Of a stretch of DNA of 64,000 bases, positions 44,177-54,375 are shown piece by piece. A program made the translations under genes and the position numbers. Source of the DNA: Deinococcus sp. Marseille-Q6407. GTDB lineage: Bacteria > Deinococcota > Deinococci > Deinococcales > Deinococcaceae. Each line of letters starts with the position of its first letter. The stretch's first letter is position 1. Below the pieces are notes generated by a model, which searched no databases, was not told the DNA's origin, and saw nothing but the letters and a program-made list of their open reading frames with translations. The stretch spans positions 456,501 through 520,500 of the forward strand of contig NZ_CAMPFU010000002.1 in assembly GCF_946848805.1 (NCBI RefSeq), read 5' to 3'.

Positions 44177-44548
44177 TCAGCGGTGTTCGCCGTCCAGATA
44201 CAGCCAGCGCCTCTCCAGCTGCACGAAGCGGCTGTCCTCGCGCAAGGTCTGCTTCTGGCCGTCTTCCTGATAACGGGCGCTGAAGCTGACCTGATCCCCG
44301 GCGGCGCGGTGAACGGTCAGGCTCAGCCAGCGGGGGCCGTCCAGGTCCAGCGTGGCCGGGCGGGTGTCGGGGTGCCAGGTGGCCAGCAGGTAGGGGGCGT
44401 CTTTCAGGACAAAGGCCGTGTAGCGCGAGCGCATCAGCGCCTCGGGGGTTTCGGCGGGGTGGGTGCCGTCCAGCCGGGGGCCACAGCAGGACGCGAAGCT
44501 GCGGCCGGAGCCACAGGGGCAGGATTTGAAGGGGGGATAACGCAACAT
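44177..44548 (-). CDS. ychJ: YchJ-family SEC-C protein
   Basis: 123 residues. The N-terminal zinc-binding SEC-C motif CPCGSGRSFASCCGP is followed by the YchJ core PEALMRSRYTAFVLKDAPYLLATWHPDTRP. Function unknown. ATG 44548 is 7 nt after TAAGCT (44556-44561, minus), whose bases overlap the stop of the upstream cupin gene. Confidence 0.88.
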   Translation of the reverse strand: MLRYPPFKSCPCGSGRSFASCCGPRLDGTHPAETPEALMRSRYTAFVLKDAPYLLATWHPDTRPATLDLDGPRWLSLTVHRAAGDQVSFSARYQEDGQKQTLREDSRFVQLERRWLYLDGEHR

Positions 44549-44558
44549 ATGAACGAGC

Positions 44559-45068
44559 TTACGGCAGTTCGGCGTAGGCCAGCTGCGCAATGACCTCTGC
44601 CTGCTGCGGAAACTGCGCCAGCAGCTCGGCCTGGGTGAACAGCTCAAAGTCGGCAAAGTCAAAGCCGGGCGACACCATGCAGCTCACCACCCCGAACGCC
44701 GGGCCGGCGCCGGCCACCTCCACACTGGAGCCGAAAATCACCCCGGCCGGCACCGCATACTGCAACACCTCGCCGCCGGCCAGGTCCGGCCCCAGGCGCA
44801 CAGCGTCGTAGCGGCCGCCCGGGTGCAGCAGGTGCAGGGTCAGCGCCGCGCCCGCGTGCCAGTACCACAGCTCGTCGGAGCGCAGGCGGTGCAGGTGCGA
44901 AGGAAACCCGGCGCGCAGCAGGAAAAAGATACTGGTGTACTGCGCCCGCCGGCGGCCGTCCGGCAGCGGCGTCTCGGCCCCGGCGTAGACCTGGCGGTAG
45001 TACCCGCCTTCCGGGTGCGGTTCCAGCTGCAGCTGCCGGATATAGAAATCGGCGTCAGGAGGCGTCAT
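44559..45068 (-). CDS. Cupin DUF985 protein
   Basis: 169 residues. DUF985/cupin_5 marks: LEPHPEGGYYRQVYAG, SIFFLLRAGFPSHLHRLRSDELWYWHAGAALTLHLL, and the C-terminal SCMVSPGFDFADFEL. TACACT (45076-45081, minus) is 7 nt from the ATG. Divergent from gltX. Enzymatic role unknown. Confidence 0.88.
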   Translation of the reverse strand: MTPPDADFYIRQLQLEPHPEGGYYRQVYAGAETPLPDGRRRAQYTSIFFLLRAGFPSHLHRLRSDELWYWHAGAALTLHLLHPGGRYDAVRLGPDLAGGEVLQYAVPAGVIFGSSVEVAGAGPAFGVVSCMVSPGFDFADFELFTQAELLAQFPQQAEVIAQLAYAELP

Positions 45069-45093
45069 GGCGGGTAGTGTAGGGCATGGGCGC

Positions 45094-45099
45094 TATGCT
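45094..45099 (+). promoter_or_regulatory. -10 box of gltX
   Basis: TATGCT, 8 nt before the ATG at 45108. Confidence 0.5.
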
Positions 45100-45107
45100 G
45101 TTGCCCG

Positions 45108-46586
45108 ATGTCTGACCAAGCTGCCGTGACCCGTATCGCCCCCAGCCCCACCGGCGACCCGCATGTGGGCACCGCCTACCAGGCGCTGTTCAACTCGGTG
45201 TTTGCCCGCCAGCAGGGCGGCAAATTCATCGTGCGGATCGAGGATACCGACCGCAACCGCTACAACGCGCAGAGCGAGGCACGCATTCTGGACATGCTCG
45301 ACTGGCTGGGCATTCACCCCGATGCCAGCCCCCGCAACGAGGACGACCGGGGCCCTTACACCCAGTCACAGCGGGCCGGGCTGCACCAGGATTACGCCCG
45401 GCAGCTGCTGGAATCGGGCGCCGCTTACCGCGCTTTCGATACCCCAGAGGAACTGGAAGAACGCCGCCGGGCCGCCGAGGCCCGCAAGGACAGCTACCTG
45501 GGCTATGACCGCCGTGACCGCGCCCTGAGCCGCGAGGAATCCGACCGCCGCGCCGCTGCCGGCGAGGAATTCGTGATCCGGCTCAAGGCGCCGCTGGAAG
45601 GCCAGACGGTGGTGCATGACCGCCTGCGCGGCGACGTGGTGTTCGACAATGCCCAGCTGGACGACAAGGTGCTGCTCAAGCGCGACGGCTTTCCCACCTA
45701 CCACCTCGCCGCGATGGTGGACGACCACCTGATGGGCGTGACCCACGTGATTCGCGCCGAGGAGTGGCTGACCTCCACCCCCATCCACAAGCTGATTCTG
45801 GAAGGCCTGGGCTGGGAAGAACCCGAATGGATTCATACCCCCTGGCTGCTCTCGGCCGGCGGCAAGAAGTATTCCAAGCGCCGCGGCGACCCCAGCGTGG
45901 AGGATTTCCGCCGAATGGGCATCCTGCCCGAAGCGCTGCTGAACTACCTGGGCATGATGGGCTGGAGCATGCCAGGCGGCGAGGAAATCTTCAGCGTGGA
46001 CGACATGGTGCGCGAGTTCTCGTGGGACCGGGTGTCGCTGGGCGGCTCTACCTTCGACGTGACCAAGCTGAAATGGCTGAACGGCAAGTACCTGCGCGAG
46101 GTGCTGAGCGAGGACGAGGTGACGGCGCGGCTGCGGGCCTACCTCAACGAGTTCGGCGAGGGCCTGCCCACCGGCGACGATACCTATTTTGCGGCCGTCG
46201 CGCGGCTGATGATTCCCCGCATCGAAACGCTGGGCGATTTTGCCCCGATGACTGGCTACTTCTGGTCCGAGGATTTCGAGACGGACGACAAGGCCCGCAA
46301 GGCGCTGGACAAGGGCGGCGAGCTGCTGCCGGACCTGCGTGAAGCTTTGGCTGGCGTGCAGGACTGGAACGCCGAGAGCACCAAGCACGCCCTGCACGAA
46401 TACGCCGAAGCGCGCGAGCTGAAGCTGGGCAAAGTGATGCCCCCGGTGCGCGCCGCTGTGGCCGGCACCATGCAGAGCCCCGACCTGGGCGACCTGCTGG
46501 ACGTGCTGGGCAAGGAGCGGGTGCTGGCACGGCTGGACCGCGCGATTCAGAACGTGGAAGCACAGGGCACAGAAACTCAGGGCTGA
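45108..46586 (+). CDS. gltX: Glutamyl-tRNA synthetase
   Basis: 492-residue class I synthetase. HIGH-type motif in APSPTGDPHVGTAYQALFN, KMSKS-type motif GGKKYSKRRGD, and substrate-binding RIEDTDRNRY. The anticodon-binding helical domain fills the C-terminal third. It charges tRNA(Glu). Whether it also charges tRNA(Gln) cannot be told here. Followed by a terminator. Confidence 0.97.
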   Translation: MSDQAAVTRIAPSPTGDPHVGTAYQALFNSVFARQQGGKFIVRIEDTDRNRYNAQSEARILDMLDWLGIHPDASPRNEDDRGPYTQSQRAGLHQDYARQLLESGAAYRAFDTPEELEERRRAAEARKDSYLGYDRRDRALSREESDRRAAAGEEFVIRLKAPLEGQTVVHDRLRGDVVFDNAQLDDKVLLKRDGFPTYHLAAMVDDHLMGVTHVIRAEEWLTSTPIHKLILEGLGWEEPEWIHTPWLLSAGGKKYSKRRGDPSVEDFRRMGILPEALLNYLGMMGWSMPGGEEIFSVDDMVREFSWDRVSLGGSTFDVTKLKWLNGKYLREVLSEDEVTARLRAYLNEFGEGLPTGDDTYFAAVARLMIPRIETLGDFAPMTGYFWSEDFETDDKARKALDKGGELLPDLREALAGVQDWNAESTKHALHEYAEARELKLGKVMPPVRAAVAGTMQSPDLGDLLDVLGKERVLARLDRAIQNVEAQGTETQG

Positions 46587-46602
46587 AGCACAGACTTGAT
46601 CT

Positions 46603-46645
46603 GGAAGGAGACGCAGTCCCGGCGGGGGCGGCGCCTCCTTTTTTG
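46603..46645 (+). terminator. Terminator of gltX
   Basis: GGAG (46607-46610) pairs with CTCC (46635-46638) at the base of a GC-rich hairpin, then six T. Confidence 0.75.
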
Positions 46646-46690
46646 ATCTTTTGCCTCCTTGCACGTGGCCGACCGCTAGACTGAGCCTCA

Positions 46691-47686
46691 ATGCGTCCCC
46701 AACTGCAAGAGATGGCCCTGTCGCTGCTGCCCACGCCAGAATCGGCCTCCCGGCCCGAACTGCGGCACTTTTACGAGCTGCTGCGTGATTATCCGCAGCG
46801 GGGCGGCAAGGGGATTCGCTCGGAATTGCTGCTGCTCTCGGCGCGGGCGCACGGGCTGCAAGAAGGCGGCCCCGGCTGGGAGCGAGCGCTGTGGCTGGCG
46901 GCGGCGCTAGAGCTGTTTCAGAACTGGGTGCTGATTCACGACGACATCGTGGACGACTCGGACGAACGGCGCGGCGCACCGGCCCTGCACAAGCAGCACG
47001 GCGTGTCTCTGGCGCTGAATGCCGGCGACGCCCTGCACGCCTACATGTGGGCCGCGGTCCGCAAAGCCGGGCTGGACAGCGCCTTTGACGAATTCCTGAC
47101 CATGATTCACCGCACCGCCGAGGGGCAGCATCTGGACGTGAGCTGGGTGGAGCACGGCGAATGGAACCTGACGCCGGAGGATTATCTGGACATGGTGCGG
47201 CTCAAGACCGGCTTTTATACCATCGTAACCCCGCTGCGGCTGGGGGCGCTGGCGGCCGGAAAGGCGCCGCACCCCGACTTCGAGCCGGCGGGCCTGAGTC
47301 TGGGTGCCGCCTTCCAGATCCGTGACGACGTGCTGAATCTGGTGGGCGACCCGGCCAAATACGGCAAGGAAATCGGCGGCGACCTGCTGGAAGGCAAGCG
47401 CACCCTGGTGGTGCTGCACTGGCTGCGGGAGGCCAAGGAAACCCGGCGGCACATCTTTCTGGACCAGATGCGGCGCCGGCGCGAGGACAAGGACCCGTCC
47501 GTCATCGCCGACCTGCTGACCTGGCTGCAGGACAGCGGCTCGGTGCAGGCGGCACAGGACTTTGCCGGGGCGGAAGCCGGGCGGGGCCTGGAGCTGCTGG
47601 GCCGCGCCCTGGAGGAGGCCCCGGACCGAGCCGCTGCTGCCGAGCTGCTGGCGCTGATGGACACCCTGACCCGCCGCGAGGCCTGA
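46691..47686 (+). CDS. Polyprenyl (isoprenyl) diphosphate synthase
   Basis: 331 residues. First Asp-rich motif in IHDDIVDDSDERRG and second in FQIRDDVLNLVGD. Also GGKGIRSELLLL and LKTGFYTIVTPL. Trans-prenyl chain-elongation enzyme for quinones, carotenoids or cell-wall carrier lipids. Product chain length cannot be told reliably. A TAGACT box (46677-46682) is 8 nt upstream. Confidence 0.93.
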   Translation: MRPQLQEMALSLLPTPESASRPELRHFYELLRDYPQRGGKGIRSELLLLSARAHGLQEGGPGWERALWLAAALELFQNWVLIHDDIVDDSDERRGAPALHKQHGVSLALNAGDALHAYMWAAVRKAGLDSAFDEFLTMIHRTAEGQHLDVSWVEHGEWNLTPEDYLDMVRLKTGFYTIVTPLRLGALAAGKAPHPDFEPAGLSLGAAFQIRDDVLNLVGDPAKYGKEIGGDLLEGKRTLVVLHWLREAKETRRHIFLDQMRRRREDKDPSVIADLLTWLQDSGSVQAAQDFAGAEAGRGLELLGRALEEAPDRAAAAELLALMDTLTRREA

Positions 47687-47704
47687 GCCCGGAGGGGTGG
47701 TGGT

Positions 47705-49357
47705 TTAGAAGGGCGGCGGAATGGGCGTGCGCTGCTCGCCGTTCACCCGGCTCACCTGAAAGGCCATGGCATCGGGGCCAAAGACCGGGCTGCCACCGAT
47801 CTCACCGAGCGGGGCGCCGGCCGCCAGCCGTTCGCCCACCGTCACCTGCGGCTGGCGGAGGCCCAAAGAGGCACTGACCAGCCCGCCGCCGTGGTCCAGC
47901 AGCACCACCCAGCCCAGCGAGCTGAAAGAAGTCACGGCCAGCACCACGCCCTCAGCGGGGGCGCTGGCCTGCCGCTCGCCGCCCGAGCGAATCACCACCC
48001 AGGGGCTGTCCGGCGAATAGGCTTCGCTGACCTGCCCACCCGGCAGCGGGAAAGTGAGGGCGTCCAGCCGACCACGCAATGGCGCCAGCTGTGCCTCGGT
48101 CAGCTGCACGTCGGCCTCAGCCTGGGTGCGGGCTTCGGAAAGCTGCTGTGGGGTGGGCAGCACCACCGGCGGCACCTCGGCAGGAAGTTCAGGGGCAGGT
48201 GCGGCCGCCGGGACAGGGGTGGCCGCGGCCGGGGCTGATGCTTTTGCGGCCGGGCGGGGGTTGGGCGCAGCCGGGGCCTTTACCGGCGGGGCTGCCTGCG
48301 GATTTGATGGTGGTCGGGCACCCACAGCAGGAGGCGTGGGCCGGGCCGGAGCAGCAGGGGCCGGAGCAGTAACCGGGCGCCCGGCCGCCGGAGCTGGCGC
48401 AACCGGGGCAGGCGCACGGGCGGGGGCCGGAGCTGGTTTGGCAGCTGGCGCTGGAACTGCCCGGCCCGGCGTGCTGGCTGCCTCGGCAGTGCGGAGCCGC
48501 GCGGCGGCCGCAGCCTGACGCTGGCGCTGGGCTTCCAGTTCGCGGCGGCGCTGAGCTTCGAGGGCCTGCTGCTGGGACGCCGTCAGGTCCAGCAGCGCGG
48601 CGATGTTCTGGCCGGTCTGGGCCAGTTCGGCGCGGCCCTGCAAGGCCAGCAGCCGCTGACCGGCCGCCGTGCGGCGCAGCTGGGCCAGCAGGGTCTGGGC
48701 CTGGGCCTGCCGGTCTGCCAGGCTGGCCAGTGCCTGCTCACGCTGGGCCTGCACCGCTTGTAGCTCGGCGCGGGTCTGGGTCTGGCTGGCCAGCTCGCCC
48801 TGGAGCTGGCCCACTTCGGTGTCCAGTTCCCGGATCAGCGCCACCTGCCGCTCGCCGGCGTAATTGGCCCAGCGCAGCCGCAGCACCAGCTCAGGCAGGG
48901 TCCGGGCCTGGGACAGCAGCGCCAGATACTGCCCGCTGCGGCCACGGTACAGCGCCCCGAGGTTCAGCCGCACACTGCCGCGCAGCTGCCCCACCCGCGC
49001 CTGCAAGGCCAGAATGTCGCGCTCGGTGACGCCCAGGCGGCTTTCGGCCTGCTGGCGTTTCAGGTCCAGCAACGCCGTCTGGCCCCGCAACTGGTCAATT
49101 TCGGCGTTCAGGTCGTCCAGTTGGCGCAAAGTGGCCTGCTCACTGGCGCTGAGCGAAGCGGCCGCGTCACGCAGTTCGGCCAGCGCGGCCCGCTGGCGCC
49201 CGGCCACCTCCTGCTGTTGCACCAGCTGCTGGGCTAGGGGGTCAGGCGCCGGAGCCGCCTGCTGCGCCCAGACCAGGCCCAGAGGAAGACCCAGCCCCAG
49301 CGAGACACTCAGCGCCGCTGCGGCCAGGGAGCGGCGGCTGGGCCACAGCGGCCTCAC
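47705..49357 (-). CDS. EnvC-like murein hydrolase activator (degenerate M23/LytM domain)
   Basis: 550 residues. Signal peptide (SLAAAALSVSLGLGLPLGLVWA), then a long coiled coil (residues ~40-270), a Pro/Ala-rich linker (~290-395) and a C-terminal LytM-type domain. That domain lacks the zinc-binding H-x-H: the usual 'Y-x-H-L' is SASLG and the 'GR-x-H-x-G-x-D' loop is gone. Catalytic loss plus coiled coils is the EnvC pattern, in which the protein activates amidases instead of cutting. The gene overlaps ftsX by 4 nt in an ftsE-ftsX-envC order. Confidence 0.85.
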   Translation of the reverse strand: MRPLWPSRRSLAAAALSVSLGLGLPLGLVWAQQAAPAPDPLAQQLVQQQEVAGRQRAALAELRDAAASLSASEQATLRQLDDLNAEIDQLRGQTALLDLKRQQAESRLGVTERDILALQARVGQLRGSVRLNLGALYRGRSGQYLALLSQARTLPELVLRLRWANYAGERQVALIRELDTEVGQLQGELASQTQTRAELQAVQAQREQALASLADRQAQAQTLLAQLRRTAAGQRLLALQGRAELAQTGQNIAALLDLTASQQQALEAQRRRELEAQRQRQAAAAARLRTAEAASTPGRAVPAPAAKPAPAPARAPAPVAPAPAAGRPVTAPAPAAPARPTPPAVGARPPSNPQAAPPVKAPAAPNPRPAAKASAPAAATPVPAAAPAPELPAEVPPVVLPTPQQLSEARTQAEADVQLTEAQLAPLRGRLDALTFPLPGGQVSEAYSPDSPWVVIRSGGERQASAPAEGVVLAVTSFSSLGWVVLLDHGGGLVSASLGLRQPQVTVGERLAAGAPLGEIGGSPVFGPDAMAFQVSRVNGEQRTPIPPPF

Positions 49358-50258
49358 TCCAGCTCCCGCAGGTAGCGCCCCGAGGCCAGCCAGCTGCCCA
49401 GCAACCCCACCCCGGCGCCCAGGGCCGCCAGTTCCAGCCAGAGGGTCAGCAGTGGGCCGGCACCCTGCACCAGCGGCAGCGCCGGCACCAACGCGGCGGC
49501 CCGCTGGGTCAGCAGGGCGGTCAGCGGCAGCAGCAGCAGCCCGGCCAGGGCAGCGCCGCCCAGCCCCAGCAACAGGCCTTCAAGCAGGTGAGGCCACTGA
49601 ATAAAGGAACGGCGCGCCCCCAGCAGCCGCATCACGTCAATCTCGCTGCGCCGGGCATACATGCTCACCTGCACCGCATTCAGAATGCTCAGCAGGGTGC
49701 CGGCCAGCAGCAGGCCCGCCAGCAGCAGCCCGGCCGCCCGCACCGTCCGCACGGTATTCAGCGCCTGGTCCACGTAGCCGGCGCCGTATTCCACCGATTC
49801 CACGCCGTCCAGGGTGCCGGCGGCGGCGGCCACCACCCGGGTTTGCTCTACCCCGCTGACCTGCAGGCGCAGGGTGGCGGGAAAGGGGTTGCCGGCCAGT
49901 TGCGCTGCCTGCCCGGTGTAAGGATAGTCACGGGACATTTCGGCCAGCACCTGCTCGGGGGTCAGCAGCTCGGCGTGGGTGACGCCCGGCAAGGCCTGGG
50001 CATGCCGCAACAGCGCCGGGCCGTTGGCGCCGGGCCTGAGAAAAGCAGCCACCTGCACCTGCCGTTCCAGCGCCGAGAGGGTGCGGTTCAGGTTCTGTCC
50101 GGCCAGCAGCACCGCACCCAGCACCAGCAGCGTCAGGGTGATGGTGGTGAGGGTGGCAAGCGCGGCGGTGCGGTTGCCGCGCATGGACGCCAGCGCCGCT
50201 TGCAGGTGCTCACGCGGGGTGACGGCTCCGCTGGCGCCTGTGCGCTTCACAGTGCCTT

Positions 50259-50262
<4 letters not shown>
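49354..50262 (-). CDS. ftsX: Cell-division ABC permease FtsX
   Basis: 302 residues. Four helices with a large extracellular loop between TM1 (LATLTTITLTLLVLGAVLLAG) and TM2. The loop contains VAAFLRPGA and FPATLRLQV. The cytoplasmic 'SMYARRSEIDVMRLLGARRSFIQWPHLLEG' is the FtsX signature. Transduces FtsE ATPase cycles to an external activator. Starts with GTG at the ftsE stop. Confidence 0.92.
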
Positions 50263-50987
<725 letters not shown>

Positions 50988-51021
50988 GGCCCCCAGCATA
51001 CCCGAGGGGACGGTGCCGACT

Positions 51022-51117
51022 TTCTTACACTGGGGCTTGTTCTTACACTGGTGCTTTCTTGCCCGGCTGACTTCTAGGGGGCTTTCTTGCGCTGGCCTAA
51101 CCCCAGGCGCGTACACT
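51022..51117. promoter_or_regulatory. ftsE / ctp divergent region with 18-bp tandem repeat
   Basis: TTCTTACACTGG occurs at 51022-51033 and again at 51040-51051, in an 18-bp tandem unit. 'CTTTCTTGC' also occurs twice further on. The ctp -10 box TACACT (51112-51117) is 6 nt before GTG 51124. The repeated TACACT could be extra promoters or an operator. Confidence 0.5.
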
Positions 51118-51123
51118 GGCCGG

Positions 51124-52608
51124 GTGAACAGGAAACAAGTACTGCTTCTGACAGGTGCGCTGGCCGGCACCGCCGCCGTGGCCTACGCGCAGATGCCGGG
51201 CTACACCTCGGCCGACCTGCTGCGTTCTCCTACGGGGCGCAGCTTCACGCGGGTGCTGAACCTGCTGAACACCGAATATCTGTACGACGTGGACAACGAA
51301 GCGGTGCTGCGCGGCGCCATCCAGGGGGCGCTGGGCGCCCTGAACGACGAATTCACCTACTACGAGGAACCGGCCGAAAACGAAATTGACGCCGCCAACC
51401 TCGAAGGCCAGTTCTACGGCATCGGCGTGCTGCTGGAGGGTGACCGCAGCGGTAAGGGCGTGCGGGTCGGCACGGTGTACCAGGGCGGCGCAGCGTTCGG
51501 GGCCGGCGTGCAGATGGGCGACGTGTTCCTGGAAGTGGACGGCAAAGACGTACGCAACAGCACCACCAATGAACTGGTCAAACTGGTGCGCGGCAAGCAG
51601 GGTTCACCGGTCACGGTGACGTTCGCCCGGAACGGCAACCCCTTTACCGTCACCATGAAGCGCAAGGAAGTACCCAACGTCAGCGTGGAAACGGCCGTGC
51701 TGGACGGCGGCGTGGGTTATATCGCCCTGACCAGCTTCTACAACAAGCGGGTGTCGGAGCAGTTCCGCGCGGCAGTGCAGCAGATGAAGGCACGCGGCGT
51801 GACCCAACTGATTCTGGACCTGCGCGACAACGGCGGCGGCCTGCTGAACGCCGGGGTGGACGTGGCCGACCAGTTCATGCAAAAAGGCCCCATCGTCTCG
51901 CTGCGGCAAAAAGACGGCGTGAATCGCCTCTACGGCGAGGCCACCGACAGCGCCGGCGACTACCGCGGCAAGCTGATCGTGCTGGTGAACCACAACAGCG
52001 CCAGCGCTTCCGAGGTGGTCAGCGGCGCCCTGCAGGACGTGAAGCGGGCCACCGTGATCGGGGAAAAGACCTTCGGCAAGGGCGTGGCCCAGCTGCCTTT
52101 CGACACCCCCGACGGTGGCCGGGTCGCCATCGTGAACAGCGAATGGGTGACGCCGGGCGGCCGCCGCATCAATAAGGAAGGCATCCTGCCCGACATCTTG
52201 GTCAAGGACACCCGCTTCCCCATTCCGCTGAACTTCGCCGGCAGCGGCGTCAAGCCCGGCACCGAACTGACCCTGGTGGTAGACGGTCAGGAGGTCAAGG
52301 CCAAGGCCGACAGCGACGGCGTGTTCAAGTACATCGGCGAGTTCCCGCACCGCGAGCGCAGTTCGGTGCAGGGGCAGGCCACCGTGGACCTGCAGGGTGA
52401 CCGGCAGCTGCGGGCCGCGCTGGAATACTTCCGCAGCGGCAAGGTCAGCCAGGACCTGCAGATGACCCCCGAGGAAGCCAAGAAGGAGCGGGAAGCAGCG
52501 AAGAAAAAGAACGCCGAGACGCCGGACCTGCCCCAGTCGGCCTCCAGCCAGAGCACTCAGCCGGCGGCTTCCGGACAGAGCACCCAGCCGGCACCGGCAC
52601 ACCCCTGA
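51124..52608 (+). CDS. ctp: C-terminal processing peptidase, S41 family
   Basis: 494 residues. Signal peptide (VLLLTGALAGTAAVAYA). PDZ domain (GVLLEGDRSGKGVRVGTVYQGGAAFGAGVQMGDVFLEVDGKDV). Catalytic Ser in NHNSASASEVVSGALQ and Lys in GEKTFGKGVAQ. Periplasmic/cell-surface protease that trims or degrades proteins at the C-terminus. The C-terminus has a charged KKEREAAKKKN stretch and a Ser/Gln/Pro tail. The start GTG 51124 is set by the -10 box. Confidence 0.94.
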   Translation: MNRKQVLLLTGALAGTAAVAYAQMPGYTSADLLRSPTGRSFTRVLNLLNTEYLYDVDNEAVLRGAIQGALGALNDEFTYYEEPAENEIDAANLEGQFYGIGVLLEGDRSGKGVRVGTVYQGGAAFGAGVQMGDVFLEVDGKDVRNSTTNELVKLVRGKQGSPVTVTFARNGNPFTVTMKRKEVPNVSVETAVLDGGVGYIALTSFYNKRVSEQFRAAVQQMKARGVTQLILDLRDNGGGLLNAGVDVADQFMQKGPIVSLRQKDGVNRLYGEATDSAGDYRGKLIVLVNHNSASASEVVSGALQDVKRATVIGEKTFGKGVAQLPFDTPDGGRVAIVNSEWVTPGGRRINKEGILPDILVKDTRFPIPLNFAGSGVKPGTELTLVVDGQEVKAKADSDGVFKYIGEFPHRERSSVQGQATVDLQGDRQLRAALEYFRSGKVSQDLQMTPEEAKKEREAAKKKNAETPDLPQSASSQSTQPAASGQSTQPAPAHP

Positions 52609-52634
52609 TCCAATCTGCTTGAAGCCAGCTTCTG

Positions 52635-52678
52635 CCGCTTCCCCTGGCCTTCGGGCCAGCGCGGGAAGCGGTTTTTAT
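52635..52678 (+). terminator. Terminator of ctp
   Basis: CCGCTTCCC (52635-52643) / GGGAAGCGG (52663-52671), with inner CTGGCC-TTCG-GGCCAG, then TTTTT. Confidence 0.92.
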
Positions 52679-52701
52679 TGTCATGCCAGCGGGGACGGCA
52701 A

Positions 52702-53049
52702 TTGACAGAACCGGGAAAGTTCCCGCATAGTGTGCTGACATTCTGTAGCTTGGCTTTGTTTCTCTCTCACCTCAGCTTCTGAGCGGAGAGCGGGCCCGGA
52801 GCCGGTGCAGAACAGTTTCTGCCGCCCTGCGGCGCTCCTGGCGCGTTTTTAGCCAGCTCTGCCCTGTTCATTCAGCCGTATCCGTTCAGCTGTGTTGGCC
52901 CAGCCGCATTCTGGCGGCGTCCACTCCAGGCTGCAGCGGCCAGCAGAGAAAAAGAAAGAGTGCCGCACCCCACTTCCGCCTGTCCTGCACTGCACCCGGC
53001 CGCCCGGCCAGGGGCCTGGACTCTCCCCCAAAGGAGAACCTCTTTTCCC
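52702..53049 (+). promoter_or_regulatory. Promoter, palindrome and ~310-nt leader of the symporter gene
   Basis: -35 TTGACA (52702-52707), 18-nt spacer, -10 CATAGT (52726-52731). Inside the spacer lies a perfect 14-bp palindrome CGGGAAAGTTCCCG (52712-52725), a likely operator. The leader has a hairpin GCAGAA/TTCTGC (52807-52822) and GCGC-tcctg-GCGC followed by GTTTTTA (~52832-52851), which could be an attenuator. No protein-coding ORF is evident. Confidence 0.6.
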
Positions 53050-54375
53050 ATGACTGCCTGGAAAAATCTCTCTCTGACCACCCAGATCCTGACGGCCCTG
53101 ATCGCCGGCCTGATCGTGGGCCTGCTGTTCAACTTTCTGGCGCCCAGCCTGCCAGTGCTGAACACCATCAATCAGGACGTGTTCGGCACGGTCGGCAACC
53201 TGTTCATGTCGGCGCTCAAGCTGCTGGTGGTGCCGCTGGTGTTCGTCTCGCTGGTGGTGGGCACCACCTCGCTCTCCGACCCGGCCAAGCTGGGCCGGCT
53301 GGGCATCGGCACCATGCTGTTCTATCTGGCGACCACCGCATTTGCCATCGTGCTGGCGCTGATCGGGGCCAAGATCGTCAACCCCGGCCTGGGCGTGGAC
53401 ATGCCGCTGCCCAGCGGCTACGAGGCCCCCAAGGCTCCGCCGGTCAGCGACGTGCTGGTGGGCATTATCCCCAGCAACCCGGTGGCCGCACTGGCCGAAG
53501 GCAACATGCTGCAGATCATCTTTTTCGCCATCTTGCTGGGCCTGGCGATCATGCTCTCGGGCAAGCCGGGCGAGCGCATCAAGGCCGCCTTCGAGGACTG
53601 GAACCACGTGGTGATGCAGTTGGTGAACATCGTGATGGTGTTTGCACCCATCGGGGTCTTTGCCCTGATGGCCAGCGTGGTGGCCCGGCTGGGCTTCGAA
53701 AGCCTGGCGCCCCTGCTCAAGTACTTCATGACCGTGCTGGTCGTGCTGCTGGTGCACCTGTTCGTCAGCTACCCGCTGCTGCTGAAAATCTTCAGCGGCC
53801 TGAACCCTTTTACCTTTATCCGCAAGATGCGCCCGGCGATGCTGTTCGCCTTTTCCACCTCCAGCTCCAACGCCACCATTCCGGTGAACCTGCGCACCAC
53901 CCGCGAGGCGCTGGGCGTGCCCAACCAGATTTCCAGCTTTACCATCCCGCTGGGCGCCACCATCAACATGGACGGCACCGCCATCATGCAGGGCGTGGCC
54001 GTGATCTTTATCGCGCAGGTGTACGACATCAACCTGACCCTGGCTCAGCTGGGCACGGTGGTGGTGATGGCCGTGCTGGCTTCGGTGGGCACCGCCGGCG
54101 TGCCGGGCGTGGGCCTGGTGATGCTGGCCACCGTGCTGACCCAGGTGGGCGTGCCGGTAGAAGGCATCGCCATGATCATCGGCATTGACCGCCTGCTGGA
54201 CATGACCCGCACCGCTGTGAACATCACCGGCGACGCCGCCGTGACTGTCCTGATGGCCCAGCGTGAAGGCGTGCTGGACACCGCCATGTACAACGACCCG
54301 GCCGCTCAGGTGGACCTGGACGCCGACGAGCTGGGCCATGAACACGAGCCGCCGCGCACCGAAGCCCAGATGTAA
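53050..54375 (+). CDS. Dicarboxylate/amino acid:cation symporter (GltP/DctA family)
   Basis: 441 residues. Eight-helix DAACS transporter. HP1 has the serine-rich AFSTSSSNATIPVNLRTT, TM7 has INMDGTAIMQG, HP2 has GTAGVPGVGLVML, and TM8 has DRLLDMTRTAVNITGDA. The motifs are those of Na+- or H+-coupled glutamate/aspartate or C4-dicarboxylate carriers. The Arg in TM8 favours an acidic substrate. The ATG at 53050 follows GGAG about 13 nt upstream, a long spacing. C-terminal tail acidic. Confidence 0.92.
   Translation: MTAWKNLSLTTQILTALIAGLIVGLLFNFLAPSLPVLNTINQDVFGTVGNLFMSALKLLVVPLVFVSLVVGTTSLSDPAKLGRLGIGTMLFYLATTAFAIVLALIGAKIVNPGLGVDMPLPSGYEAPKAPPVSDVLVGIIPSNPVAALAEGNMLQIIFFAILLGLAIMLSGKPGERIKAAFEDWNHVVMQLVNIVMVFAPIGVFALMASVVARLGFESLAPLLKYFMTVLVVLLVHLFVSYPLLLKIFSGLNPFTFIRKMRPAMLFAFSTSSSNATIPVNLRTTREALGVPNQISSFTIPLGATINMDGTAIMQGVAVIFIAQVYDINLTLAQLGTVVVMAVLASVGTAGVPGVGLVMLATVLTQVGVPVEGIAMIIGIDRLLDMTRTAVNITGDAAVTVLMAQREGVLDTAMYNDPAAQVDLDADELGHEHEPPRTEAQM

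Noticed and set aside
48054..48518. Ala/Gly-rich ORF antisense to the EnvC-like linker
   Set aside because: It is the complement of a Pro/Ala low-complexity region. Nothing supports translation.
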